Of a stretch of 64,000 nucleotides of DNA, positions 1 to 10,749 are shown in pieces (position 1 is the stretch's first letter; each line of letters opens with the position of its first letter). The position numbers and the translations under genes were made by a program. Below the pieces are notes generated by a model. The model saw only the letters and a list, made by a program, of their open reading frames with translations, made no database searches and was not told the DNA's origin. Source of the stretch: Schistocerca nitens (lineage: Eukaryota; Arthropoda; Insecta; Orthoptera; Acrididae); assembly GCF_023898315.1 (NCBI RefSeq), contig NC_064622.1:277999503-278063502 (forward strand), given 5' to 3'.

Positions 1-483
1 TTAATTCGACTACATTCCATTATCCTCGTTTTGCTTTTGTTGTTGTTCATCTTATATCCTCCTTTCAAGACACTATCCATTCCGTTCAACTGCTCTTCCA
101 AGTCCTTTGCTGTCTCTGACAGAATTACAATGTCATCGGCGAACCTCAAAGTTTTTATTTCTTCTCCATGGATTTTAATACCTACTCCGAATTTTTCTTT
201 CGTTTCCTTTACTGCTTGCTCAATATAGAGATTGAATAACATCGGGGATAGGCTACAACCCTGTCTCACTCCCTTCCCAACCACTGCTTCCCTTTGATGT
301 CCCTCGACTCTTATAACTGCCATCTGGTTTCTGCACAAATTGTAAATAGCCTTTCGCTCCCTGTATTTTACCCCTGCCACCTTTAGAATTTGAAAGAGAG
401 TATTCCAGTCAACATTGTCAAAAGCTTTCTCTAACTTTACAAATGCTAGAAAAGTAGGTTTTCCTTTCCTTAATCTAGCTTCT
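1..483 (-). mobile_element. RTE-type LINE fragment, RT region, cut by window start
   Basis: Reverse-complement match, nearly base for base, to the reverse transcriptase part of the fuller RTE copy at 30139-33420 (about 32298-32781 of that copy). It covers the stretch from the motif A region through the FADD box and beyond. The element's 3' end lies outside the window to the left and the similarity stops near 483, so this is a 5'-truncated or broken copy. It keeps two bases (AG) missing at about 32475 in the 30-kb copy, which shows that copy's frameshift is a deletion. Not functional by itself. Confidence 0.9.
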
Positions 484-1435
484 AATCTAGCTACTAAGTA
501 CTTTAAATGTCATTTCAAAGTAATTTTATGCATTCTCATCTGTAGTAAGTATTATATTTATCATAACTTTCAGCGACTAGAACCATCTTCCGGCTAGACA
601 ATTTATTCATATACTGGTTGTCGCATTGTGTCTCTGCCGAAGAGTACCGGTATGTACCGATCTCCCATGAGTGAACAATTTTAGGTGCCAGAACGCAGCA
701 CAAGTCTTCAACAATATAACCCTCCTCCCCCTTCCACCCCCCTGCCCGCTACCACCACCATAAAAATCACAAATATCGATTTTTGTTTTGAAAACTTAGT
801 ATAAGACAGCATTTTTTACAAAATTCTGTTCTGAAATTATGCAAACATCAATTGGTGAAACTATTTTAGTGGTTCTGATGGTTACGTAAATGCTTGATTT
901 TCTTTTCTTTAGTGGTCATCATCCCCCCGACACCACCTGTTCCGACATCGAGGGAGGAGCTAGCAGCAACCATATTGAAGTTCTTCAGCCAAATTATATT
1001 AAAAAATTTACGTGCAATTATTTACAGATAAAACGATTAAAATGCAATAAAATGATACCTTTTCGTGTTTGTAGCTTGAAAACACAGATGGCGATCCTGT
1101 GCGGGACACAACGTTAAGAAAGTGATTCGTTTCACGGTTGCAGATAAATGGAAAATATATGGGCTTCCTGAATAGTTCATTAACAATGTAAAAGATTTAC
1201 GAAATGCCGATTTGCCTTGTAAATAAGCGCCAGATGCTCTTTGTTAAAGAGTGTTAGGTATTTTGTTTTATTAAAAATATAATGCCTTAAAAAGTACAAA
1301 AGTAATTAAAAATTAAAATTGTTATCATTCCACCACACAGCACCTCACCCCACTCCCCAGCCCGTCGCATCACGTTGGTCACCCATTGCCACGTTCATTA
1401 GTGCCGTGGCAAATTATATTTGTAATAGGCTAGTA
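484..1435. other. Unassigned AT-rich sequence
   Basis: No recognisable coding region, tRNA-like head or inverted repeat. It contains short C-rich and A/T-rich runs. Small open frames at 890-1117 and elsewhere are not supported by any motif. Confidence 0.5.
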
Positions 1436-1600
1436 CATAAGTTCGTAGCGTTTTTGTTTTGCATGTTGGTATTCTAATTGTTATGCGTTTGTTTATCGTT
1501 TGTCATTTTGTGTTTGTAGTTCACTGTTGCAATTTGAGCTTACATATTGTCATTTTGTCATTTGGAGATAGTGAGTGGAGCTGTGGACGCCAGAAAATGG

Positions 1601-1950
1601 AGGCCAAGTGGATAACACTTTATTTTACAGATCCGTCTTGATCACATAATTTTATTTATTTATTTATTTATTTATTTATTTTTTTTTTTTTACATTTCAC
1701 TATGAGCGGTTTCGGCCACTGCCATCTTCAGATCATAAAATATTGTGATGTATCAACTTCAAACTGAACATGTAGTGCATAATAAGTACCTAAGTACTTA
1801 CAATGTACCTACATGTTTAGTTTGACATTAATACCACATCAGAAAATTTTATGATCTGAAGATGGCAGTGGCCGAAACCGGTCACAGTGAAAAAAAAAAA
1901 AAAAAAAAAAGGATGTGATCAACACGGACCTGTAAAATAAAGTGCCAAAA
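1601..1950. mobile_element. Hairpin MITE inside mariner M1 (long form)
   Basis: Near-perfect foldback. Outer arms read roughly GCACTTTATTTTACAG on both ends in opposite orientation. Inner arms carry GGTTTCGGCCACTGCC and its complement next to T- and A-runs. The loop holds about 110 bp of AT-rich DNA that is absent from the second copy at 4731-4952. No coding capacity; would be mobilised in trans. Confidence 0.7.
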
Positions 1951-2024
1951 ATATGATCACGGACTCATTTTCAGACTATATGACTTCAGTTGCCAAATGG
2001 ATAAATTAGAACATTTCCGACATA

Positions 2025-2116
2025 GCCGCGCGGGATTAGCCGAGCAGTCTAAGGGGCGCTGCAGTCATGGACTGCGCGGTTGGTCCCGGCGGGGGTCCGA
2101 GTCCTCACTCGGGCAT

Positions 2117-2155
<39 letters not shown>

Positions 2156-2251
2156 TCCTTAGGATAATTTAGGTTAAGTAGTGTGTAAGCTTAGGGACTG
2201 ATGACCTTAGCAGTTAAGTCCCATAAGATTTCACACACATTTGAACATTTT
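2025..2251 (+). mobile_element. tRNA-headed SINE, type C
   Basis: Target duplication TTTCCGACATA at 2014-2024 and 2252-2262. The head has an A-box-like GGATTAGCCGAGCAG and a B-box-like GGGTCCGAGTCC, followed by a (TG)n tract at about 2116-2152. The body reads GTCCTTAGG...GACTGATGACC and the tail ends CATTTGAACATTTTT. It split the mariner transposase start codon region, so it is younger than the mariner. Confidence 0.88.
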
Positions 2252-2360
2252 TTTCCGACATATTCTTCTGTTTGAGTTCAGCAGGGGTGGGGGGTGACTG
2301 CAGCGAAGACAACCAGAAACACTTGCACCATGTATGCGGATAATGACACTGAACAGAGCA

Positions 2361-2715
2361 TGGGTTATTTGGTAAGCGTGATAGCGTTACGGAGATGTTT
2401 AATAAACTCAAGTGGCAGACTCTGCAAGAGAGGCGCTCTGCATCGCGGTGTAGCTTGCTCGCCAGGTTTCGAGAGGGTGCGTTTCTGGATGAGGTATCGA
2501 ATATATTGCTTCCCCCTACTTATACCTCCCGGGGAGATCACGAATGTAAAATTAGAGAGATTAGAGCGCGCACGGAGGCTTTCAGACAGTCGTTCTTCCC
2601 GCGAACCATACGCGACTGGAACAGGAAAGGGAGGTAATGACAGTGGCACGTAAAGTGCCCTCCGCCACACACCGTTGGGTGGCTTGCGGAGTATAAATGT
2701 AGATGTAGATGTAGA
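2361..2715 (+). mobile_element. LINE-J 3'-end fragment
   Basis: Matches the last ~350 bp of the LINE-J copy at 2751-4643 (W-Q-T-L-Q-E-R-R-S-A region and the LPPTYTSR motif) and ends in the hexanucleotide tail (TGTAGA)n at 2696-2715. Mariner sequence resumes at ATGGCAAGAAAATG, giving a possible 4-bp target duplication ATGG. A severely 5'-truncated insertion, typical of LINEs. Confidence 0.85.
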
Positions 2716-2750
2716 TGGCAAGAAAATGTTTTTCTCGTGTTAAGGGGGAG

Positions 2751-4643
2751 TTAGAAAAGTGCTGCGGAAGCAAAGGGAACTTCACAGCGAACATAAACAT
2801 AGCCAAAGCCTTGCAGACAAACAAAAATTACGCGAAGCGAAATGTAGTGTGAGGAGGGCTATGCGAGAGGCGTTCAATGAATTCGAAAGTAATGTTCTAT
2901 GTACTGACTTGGCAGAAAATCCTAAGAAATTTTGGTCTTATGTCAAAGCGGTAGGTGGATCAAAACAAAATGTCCAGACACTCTGTGACCAAAATGGTAC
3001 TGAAACAGAAGATGAAAGACTAAAGGCCGAAATACTAAATGTCTTTTTCCAAAGCTGTTTCACAGAGGAAGACTGCACTGTAGTTCCTTCTCTAGATTGT
3101 CACACAGATGACAAAATGGTAGATATCGAAATAGACGACAGAGGGATAGAGAAACAATTAAAATTGCTCAAAAGAGGAAAGGCCGCTGGACCTGTTGGGA
3201 TACCAGTTCGATTTTACACAGAGTACGCGAAGGAACTTGCCCCCCTTCTTGCAGCGGTGTACCGTACGTCTCAAGAAGAGCGTAGCATTCCAAAGGATTG
3301 GAAAAGGGCACAGGTCATCTCCGTTTTCAAGAAGGGACGTCGAACAGATGTGCAGAAGTATAGACCTATATCTCTAACGTCGATCAGTTGTAGAATTTTG
3401 GAACACGTATTATGTTCGAGTATAATGACTTTTCTGGAGACTAGAAATCTACTCTGTAGGAATCAGCATGGTTTTCGAAAAAGACGGACGTGTGAAACCC
3501 AGCTCGCGCTATTCGTCCACGAGACTCAGAGGGCCATAGACACGGGTTCACAGGTAGATGCCGTGTTTCTTGACTTCCGCAAGGCGTTCGATACAGTTCC
3601 CCACAGTCGTTTAATGAACAAAGTAAGAGCATATGGACTATCAGACCAATTGTGTGATTGGATTGAAGAGTTCCTAGATAACAGAACGCAGCATGTCATT
3701 CTCAATGGAGAGAAGTCTTCCGAAGTAAGAGTGATTTCAGGTGTGCCACTTGGGAGTGTCATAGGACCGTTGCTATTCACAATATATATAAATGGCCTTG
3801 TGGATGACATCGGAAGTTCACTGAGGCTTTTTGCAGATGATGCTGTGGTGTATCGAGAGGTTGTAACAATGGAAAATTGTACTGAAATGCAGGAGGATCT
3901 GCAGCGAATTGACGCATAGTGCAGGGAATGGCAATTGAATCTCAATGTAGACAAGTGTAATGTGCTGCGAATACATAGAAAGATAGATCCCTTATCATTT
4001 AGCTACAAAATATCAGGTCAACAACTGGAAGCAGTTAATTCCATAAATTATCTGGGAGTACGCATTAGGAGTGATTTAAAATGGAATGATCATATAAAGT
4101 TGATCGTCGGTAAAGCAGATGCCAGACTGAGATTCATTGGAAGAATCCTAAGGAAATGCAATGCGAAAACAAAGGAAGTAGGTTACAGTACACTTGTTCG
4201 CCCACTGCTTGAATACTGGTCACCGGTGAGGGATCCGTACCAGATAGGGTTGATAGACAAGATAGAGAAGATCCAATGGAGAGCAGCGCGCTTCGTTACA
4301 GGATCATTTAGTAATCGCGAAAGCGTTATGGAGATGATAGATAAACCCCAGTGGAAGACTCTGCAGGAGAGACGCTCAGTAGCTCGGTATGGGCTTATGT
4401 CGAAGTTTCGAGAACATACCTTCACCGAGGAGTCAAGCAGTATGTTGCTCCCTCCTACGTATATCTCGCGAAGAGACCATGAGGATAAAATCAGAGAGAT
4501 TAGACCACACAGATGCATACCGACAATCCTTCTTTCCACGAACAACACGAGACTTGGAATAGAAGGGAGTACCGATAGGGGTACTCAAGGTACCCTCCGC
4601 CACACACCGTCAGGTGGCTTCCGGAGTATGGATGTAGATGTAG
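2751..4643 (+). mobile_element. LINE-J (CR1/Jockey-like non-LTR retrotransposon), 5'-truncated
   Basis: Carries a reverse transcriptase ORF and ends in a (GTAGAT)n tail at 4627-4643. The 5' part with the endonuclease is missing. Its ends coincide with the edges of a ~515-bp direct duplication of mariner sequence. Clade is not certain: RT motifs fit the CR1/L2/Jockey group, and a hexanucleotide repeat tail rather than poly(A) is consistent with several of these clades. Other copies or fragments in this window: 2361, 41291, 43830 and 56104 (a related subfamily). Confidence 0.85.
2759..4640 (+). pseudogene. LINE-J reverse transcriptase, one nonsense codon
   Basis: The reading frame stays open from 2751 through the 3' tail except for a single TAG at 3917-3919; the same frame continues afterwards (from 3935). 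Visible RT motifs from the Met at 2759: KAAGPVGIPV, YRPISLTS, QHGFRK, motif A FLDFRKAFD (catalytic D about residue 272), motif B VPLGSVIGPLLF (L in place of the usual Q), motif C LRLFADDAVVY (about 356-366). The C-terminal part has YLGVRI, WSPVRDPYQ and the LPPTYISRRDHEDKIREIR block shared with the other copies. It would prime reverse transcription at a nicked target. The upstream endonuclease is absent, so it is not autonomous. The Met chosen is only the first in the truncated frame, not a true start. Confidence 0.85.
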
Positions 4644-4777
4644 ATGTAGTTGACTGTTGCAATTTGAGTTTACATATTGTCATTTTGTCATTTGGAGATA
4701 GTGAGTGGAACTGTGGACGCAAGAAAATGAAGTGCCAAGTGGATAACACTTTATTTTTACAGTTCCGTCTTGATCAC

Positions 4778-4813
<36 letters not shown>

Positions 4814-5158
4814 TTTCACTGTGACCGGTTTCGGCCACTGCCATCTTCAGATTATAAAATATTATGATCTGAAAATGGAAGTGGCCAAAACCGGTCACAG
4901 CGAAATGTAAAAAAAAATGTTCAAGACGGATCTGTAAAATAAAGTGCCAAAAATATGATCACGGACTCATTTTCAGACTTTATGTCTTCAATTGCTAAAT
5001 GGATAAATTAGAACATTTCCGACATATTCTTCCGTTTGAGTTCAGTAGGGGGGGGGGGGTGACTGCAGCGAATGCAACCAGAAACACTTGCACCAGTATG
5101 GGGATAATGACACTGGACAGAGCACGACAAGAGAATGGTTTTCTCGTTTTAAGGGGGA
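4644..5158 (+). repeat. Right copy of the ~515-bp mariner duplication flanking LINE-J
   Basis: Direct repeat of 1515-2750 (minus later insertions). It begins immediately after the LINE-J tail, sharing the microhomology TGTAG with it, and runs on without a break into the rest of the mariner. Confidence 0.8.
4731..4952. mobile_element. Hairpin MITE inside mariner M1 (short form)
   Basis: Same foldback as 1601-1950 but without the AT-rich loop. T-run (about 4780-4810) and A-run flank arms carrying ACCGGTTTCGGCCACTGCC and its complement. Confidence 0.7.
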
Positions 5159-6120
5159 GCTTTTTGACATTAGTGGCTCTCCACGTTCAGGAAGACTTTC
5201 GGGGCTTGATGAAGATCGTTTAAGCGCGTTAATCCACAATGATCCACGTCACTGTACTCGAGAACTGTCAAATGTGGTGAATTGTGATCAATCCACCATC
5301 GTGGGACATTTGCGTGTAGCGGGGAAAGTTCACAAATAGGGTGTATAGATACTGCAAGTTCTAAGCCAAAATCACAAAAATCAGCATCTCTGCTTGCTCA
5401 TCATCAATTGGTTCGTGAACAACATTGACCATTCCTATCCCGTATAGTTATTGGTGACGACAGATGGTGTCTTTGTGCTGACATTTAGAAAAGAAAGGAA
5501 TAGCTGAGCCCAAACAAAGCAGCAACTCCGCGAACAAAGACCTGCGCACATCCACAAAAGGTAATCCATAGGAGACAGAGTTATGCTTTTGGAGAAATAG
5601 CGACGGTGTGGTGCATTACGAATTGCTTTCCCGAGGTGTAATCATCACTGTTGACTCTTATTGTCGGTAGCTGAGACGTTTTGCAGACGCAGTTCATCAA
5701 CGACCAGGAAGACTGCGTTAAGTGAAGCTAATGCATTAGAAGCCCGCCAGCATTGCTAGACTGACAAAAAATGTTATACAGTAGCTGTATTGGGAAATCA
5801 TTCCACACCAGCCTTATTCACCTGATTTTGCGCCAACAGATTTTCACCTTTTCCGCTCTCTATAGAACAACATTCAAGGAACTTCCTTTCTGGATGAAAA
5901 TGACGTCCGAATATGGCTCGACAAGTTCTTCGCTTCGAAACAACGTGACTTTTACAGTCGCGGAATCTAAAAGTTACCCGAGCCTTGGCAGACTATTGTA
6001 AATAGTGAATATGGCTCGACAAGTTCCTCTCTTCGAAATAACGTGACTTTTACAGTCGCGGAACCGAAAAGTTACCCGAGCCTTGGCAGACTATTGTAAA
6101 TAGTGAAGGAGAATGTATCA
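4999..6120 (+). pseudogene. mariner transposase, decayed (M1 right copy)
   Basis: Begins ATGGATAAATTAGAACA. HTH region motifs include REWFSRFKG, ISGSPRSGRLSG-DEDRL and DPRHCTRELSNVVNCDQST (5110-5310). After about 5340 it is broken by stops and frameshifts. A C-terminal part is still legible near 5900-6110 (IWLDKFFASK then FYS-GI-KLPE-W). The catalytic D residues cannot be followed reliably through the broken middle. A poly-G run at 5048-5060 has shifted the frame near the start. Not functional. Confidence 0.75.
5909..6104 (+). repeat. 98-bp tandem duplication in mariner C-terminal coding region
   Basis: Two copies starting ATATGGCTCGACAAG at 5911 and 6009, differing at only a few positions. 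They cover the codons for the FFASK...KLPE block of the transposase. Confidence 0.9.
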
Positions 6121-6193
6121 CTAATGATTAAAGTATCAGTTGCATATATCTGTTGTGTTTATTGAACTTACGGAAAAACGCTACGAACTTATG

Positions 6194-7805
6194 CACCAGC
6201 GCAATAGTCACGTTGCATTTTAATACACGTGTACTGTTTTAAGTCTCCTGTACCGTCTTCTCCAGTGCTGCCTTCAGTGAGTTAAAAAAAGTCCCTGGGA
6301 GGTGCCCGAACGCCCTACTGATGCGTACCAGCGGAAATGAACCCCTGGTGGAAGGGTTAGAAAGTGCGACGGAGTAGTGAGGGCTTGAACAGTTGCGCTA
6401 CCTCACACCCTTGTCTTCCACGGCTTTCGCAAATCTTAGCGAGCAAAAATGAAATGATCTAGCCTCAGGTTATGGCGCGGTGAATATTAACAGGCTGCCG
6501 GGTTTTGAAACTGATTTCCTACCCCGTATCCGACCGTGTAAATAGTGATAGGAGCAACCGATTGAAAACATTCGACTCTGTTGGTAGCTCGAAAACAACG
6601 CACTCTCTCGGTTGCAGTTTTACGGTTCTGTTGAATAATTCTGTCATTCTTTTGAGTGAAAGCAATGTACGGGAGCAACTAAATAAAAACAGTGAAAGGT
6701 CTCTGTTGGATTCCTTTCATGTTAATTTCTTAAATCTGTTGTCATTTACGGCATAAATTCCTCTTCTAAATTTACTGTGGTGTTTCTGACTATCTGGGAG
6801 GAGACTGAGTAGTGAAACGTGTTACTTTTACACATAAACAAGAACTTTAAAACACAGTTTATATGTAATTCATGTCACACAGTCTCATACGGAACCTACA
6901 TCCGCTTTCTTTTATATACTGTATATGATAAGATACTGTCATCCCCCTTCCCTTCTGTGTGAGAGGATGAATGAGCAAACGTATTTGTAGTTGCATGCTG
7001 GATGGTAGCAGACAAGCCTGTCTGCTAGAGAACAGTAGGACCAACGTCGGAACAGGTAGCTACGCTTTCTAAAAGCAGAGAGGTTTCTATGCTTAGTATG
7101 GTCCTGTCTGTCCCTTGTCATGTTGGTATAGGAAGCTGCCTCTCTGGTCACTTCCGTTTGTACGTATTTGGGAAGCACGCTCGGTAGGACCGCAGGTCAG
7201 TCTGTCCGTGGCGAGCGTCTGAAGTGGTAAGATCTCCGGCTAAGCGCGTGTCTGCTAAGTCCGTAGGACAATGGATTTCTTAAGTTCAGCCTAACTGAAA
7301 ATTTAATCACCTTTATTTCAGGTTTAGCTCTAAAATATCCAATGTTATCTTAACTTGCAACGCAGTGTAATTCGGGTGTGAAGTTCAGAATACATTCCGG
7401 TAGTTGCTTTGTCACTACTTTGTGAGTAAAGTGGAACCACGTGTTGATCAGTAACTCTAACTAAGATCATCAATCTTAAATGCGAAGCTCGTGTAATTAT
7501 AACGTCTCGTCTTGACAATATTTTTTTTATATAGCAACTGTTCTTTATGTTCAACCCACGTGGGGTGTACTTTATGAGACCAGTACCACGTGCTTATACA
7601 ACTGTTTGACCCATCAGGTTAATAGTAAGACGATAGTAACCAGTTCGAGGTTTTTCTTTAGTAAATTGCGTTTCGATGTAATTTATTTTAATTATCAAAA
7701 TTATTGTGGAGTTATGCTCTTTGTGTAAACCAAGTTGACCACGTGAAGCATGTGGTGAAAGCATCAAAGTAGCCCTCAGCTATTCTTTTCGGGAAGATTT
7801 CACAG
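6194..7805. other. Unassigned sequence
   Basis: No transposase, RT, SINE head or inverted repeat recognised. Short open frames on both strands have no recognisable motif. Could be ancient repeat or host intergenic DNA. Confidence 0.5.
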
Positions 7806-7817
7806 AGAGTTAGTATG

Positions 7818-8017
7818 GCTCTGAGCACTATGGGACTTAACATCTATGGTCATCAGTCCCCTAGAACTTAGAACTACTTAAACCTACCTAACCTAAGGAC
7901 ATCACACAACACCCAGCCATCACGAGGCAGAGAAAATCCCTGACCCCGCCGGGAATCGAACCCGGGAACCCGGGCGTGGGAAGCGAGAACGCTACCGCAC
8001 GACCACGAGATGCGGGC
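7818..8017 (-). mobile_element. tRNA-headed SINE, type D (chimeric head)
   Basis: Target duplication AGAGTTAGTATG at 7806-7817 and 8018-8029. Read on the minus strand: a tRNA-like head (CTCGTGGTCGTGCGGTAGCG; B-box-like GGGTTCGATTCC), then CTGGGTGTTGTGTGATGTCC, then the body shared with type B SINEs (CTTAGGTTAGG...TCTAGGGGACTGATGACC...CTCAGAGCCAT). Confidence 0.9.
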
Positions 8018-8029
8018 AGAGTTAGTATG

Positions 8030-9049
8030 AATTTAGTATACCAGTGTGTGGTAATTACATGACGGACAGGATTGCGCTACGAACGTAACTTCTTTGGGTG
8101 AAAATTGAATCGGTTGGTTGTGGTTAATTTCCTCTTGCATATGTTTCAACGTTCTTTGTGTGTTATTTTATGAATGCAGTGTTGTATGTAGTCTCCCAAT
8201 CTTGGCTCCCTATTTGATGTGTTCCGTAAGAGTACAAACTCACATTTTCACAGTCCTAAATAAGGCACCAGCTTAGTTATGACTCACGTTTAATATGCTG
8301 AAATTTCAATGATCAATGGTAAAATAAATTTCCAAATATAAACTGATTTATTTCTTTTTATTTAAATTCTCTTTTTTATATATATATCACCGGTTGTCAT
8401 ATCACTATTAAAAGATTATAATTAATGTTAGTCTGGTTGGGAATTCGGTAAGCTAGACTGGATGCCTGGTGAAACAGTTGCTCAGTAATGCAAGGTTAAC
8501 TTCCCCAGACAGCTCACAGTTTTTAACCCGCTTTTATTGTCTATCAGTACCGCTTTCATAGCAAATTAAAGTAACAACGTTACAATAGTCGAAACAGTTC
8601 ATTGTAGCTTCGCATATTGAATTACTTTTTCGTTCTTTCTTTTCAACTGAAGCCAATCTGCACTTTTTCTGTCGGTTGAACTATATGTTCCATCTTTCGG
8701 GGGAAACCACTCTCCAGTGTTTTAGTTGAGGAAGCTATCCATTCATTCTTCTGAGTGAAACCAGTCTGTAGTAGTTTCATTAGCTAAACTAAAGCTGTGG
8801 TATGCAATCAGGGTGAACATTCTCCCAGAGGGTATCTGTATCTCCAGCGATACGTGAAGACATCTCAAAGGGTACGTCAAAGTTAAAATGAGCATTATAC
8901 ATGTAGATTTAATTATGTACTGTGGCTTCAGAGAGAGCTGAGATTCCAGTTCCTATTAAAATGAGGTGTCTTTGCAAACAAACTGTTTTCTAAAATATAA
9001 TAGGAGGTTTAGAACTAAATGGAGGGGAATATGGCAGACGTAAAGTCAC
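8030..9049. other. Unassigned sequence
   Basis: AT-rich DNA with a short (TA)n at about 8378. Nothing recognisable. Confidence 0.5.
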
Positions 9050-9410
9050 TTAATTAAAAACTTACAGACAATGATGCCATAGTTGTCTGTGCCGATAAAG
9101 GGAAAAATGGCTGTTGTCCTTTCTCAGGAGTATGCGGAAAATGTTGAGCAGTTTATTGCTATTAATGACAATGGTAAGTGCAGGCATCAGGCAAATTAAA
9201 GAAAATAGAGTTTTTACAGATGAGAAGTAAAAGAAACGACTTATAATGACAAACCCTAAGACACTTAGACTCTGGGCGACGATTAAATTTCCCAGACCTG
9301 ACCATTCGGCAAGACCAACTGTCAATGCACGGGGCGGTGCAGGTTTCAAATCTGAGAAATTTGTTGCAGGTTTTCTAAAAGAACATTTTTTCTTCAGGTA
9401 GTCTAGAGTG
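9050..9410 (+). pseudogene. Possible reverse-transcriptase remnant (Penelope-like or LINE)
   Basis: Broken plus-strand frames read AIVVCADKGK, then (after a +1 shift) MAVVLSQEYAENVEQFI, later TLRLWATIKFPRPDHSARP and VNARGGAGFKSEKFVA. An ADKG...VVL block followed by a PRLYG-PKIHKP-like block with an R-P-V motif occurs in N-terminal/finger parts of some retroelement RTs, including Penelope-like ones. At least two frameshifts and a stop. I do not have a confident family. Confidence 0.35.
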
Positions 9411-10361
9411 ACAAAAAATAGGGAAGATTTAGTTGTTGTTGTTGTGCTCTTCAGTCCAGAGACTGTTTTTTTGCAGCTCTACATGCTACTCTATCCTGTG
9501 CAAGCTTCTTCATCTCCCAGTACCTACTGCAACCTACAACCTTCTGAATCTGCTTAATGTATTCATCTCTTGGTCTCCCTCTACGATTTTTACCCTACAT
9601 GCTGCCCTCATCCAAAACTAAATTGGTGATCCGTTGATGTCTCAGAACATGTCTTACCAACCGATCTCTTAATTCTAGTCAAGCTGTGCCACAAATTTCT
9701 CTTCTCCCCAATTCTATTCAGTACCTCCTCATGAGTAACGTGATCTACCCATCTTCCTTTACTGCTTTCTCAATATACAGATTGCATAACATCGGGGATA
9801 GGTTACAACCCTGTCTCACTCCCTTCCCAACCACTGCTTCCTTTTCAGGCCCCTCGACACTTATAACTGCCATCTGATTTCTGTACAAATCGTAAATAGC
9901 CTTTCGCTCCATATATTTGACCCCTGTCACCTTCAGAATTTGAAAGAGAGTATTCCAGTCAATATTGGCAGAAGCTTTCTCTAAGTCTACAAATGCTAGA
10001 AACGTAGGTTTGCCTTTCCTTAAGCTATCTTCTAAGATAAATCGTACGGTCAGTATTGCCTCACGTGTATCAACATTTCTACGGAATCCAAACTGATCTT
10101 CCCCAAGGTTGGCTCCTACCAGTTTTTCCAGTCGTCTGTAAAGAATTCGTGTTAGTAATTTGCAGCTCTGACTTATTAAACTGATAGTTCGGTAATTTTC
10201 ACATCTGTCAACACCTGCCTTCTTTGGGATTGTAATTATTATATTCTTCTTGAAATCTGAGGGTATTTCGCCTGTCTCCTACATCTTGCTCACCAGATGA
10301 TAGAATTTTGTCAGGGCTGGTTCTCCCAAGCCTATCAGTAATTCTAATGGAATTTTGTCTA

Positions 10362-10595
10362 CTGGGTTGTTTTTGGGAGAGGAGACCAGACAGCGAGGTC
10401 ATTGGTCTCATCGGATTAGGGAAGGACGGGGAAGGAAGTTGGCCATGCCCTTTCAAAGGAACCATCCCGGCATTGGCCTGGAGTGATTTAGGGAAATCAC
10501 GGAAAACCTAAATCAGGATGGCCGGACGTGGGATTGAACCGTCGTCCTCCCGAATACGAGTCCAGTGTGCTAACCACTGCGCCACCTCGCTCGGT
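10362..10595 (-). mobile_element. tRNA-headed SINE, type A
   Basis: Target duplication TTTTGTCTA at 10353-10361 and 10596-10604. On the minus strand: A-box-like GGTGGCGCAGTGGTTAGC, B-box-like GGTTCAATCCC, then CATCCTGATTTAGG, GGTTCCTTTGAAAGGGC and TTGGTCTCCTCTCCC. A second copy is at 44646-44873. Confidence 0.9.
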
Positions 10596-10749
10596 TTTTG
10601 TCTATTCCCAGGGCCTTGTTTCGACTTAGGGTTTTCAGTGCTCTGTCAAACTCTTCACGCAGTGTCATATCTCTCATTTCATATTCATCTACATCCTCTT
10701 CCATTTCCATAATATTGTCCTCAAGTACATCGCCCTTGTATAGACCCTC

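Larger units (their letters stand above)
1515..2750 (+). repeat. Left copy of the ~515-bp mariner duplication flanking LINE-J
   Basis: Starts at the GTAGTT-ACTGTTGC boundary and ends at TTAAGGGGGAG. It aligns with 4644-5158 after removing three later differences: the SINE at 2025-2251, the LINE-J fragment at 2361-2715 and a longer hairpin MITE interior. Subtracting these gives about 516 bp, against 515 bp on the right. The two copies differ at roughly 8 in 105 positions in the transposase-coding part, so the duplication is not recent. Confidence 0.8.
1436..6193 (+). mobile_element. mariner element (M1), partly duplicated and heavily nested
   Basis: Terminal inverted repeats: the left end (CATAAGTTCGTAGCG at 1436) matches the reverse complement of the right end (CGCTACGAACTTATG ending 6193). 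A TA precedes the left end; the right flank is CA, so one target dinucleotide has probably mutated. The left part (1436-2750) and right part (4644-6193) overlap by about 515 bp of mariner sequence, and LINE-J lies exactly between. Other insertions are hairpin MITEs, a SINE and a LINE-J 3' fragment. Without insertions and duplication it is mariner-sized (about 1.3 kb). The transposase start (M-D-K-L-E-H-F-R-H-I) and FSRFKG and PRSGR motifs are visible. Decayed. Confidence 0.85.

Noticed and set aside
2365..2721. 118-codon minus frame
   Set aside because: Antisense to the LINE-J 3' fragment, whose sense frame carries the conserved motifs.
4180..4550. 121-codon minus frame
   Set aside because: Shadow of the LINE-J coding strand.
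9062..9349. 95-codon minus frame
   Set aside because: No family features; the plus strand shows a more plausible RT remnant over the same bases.
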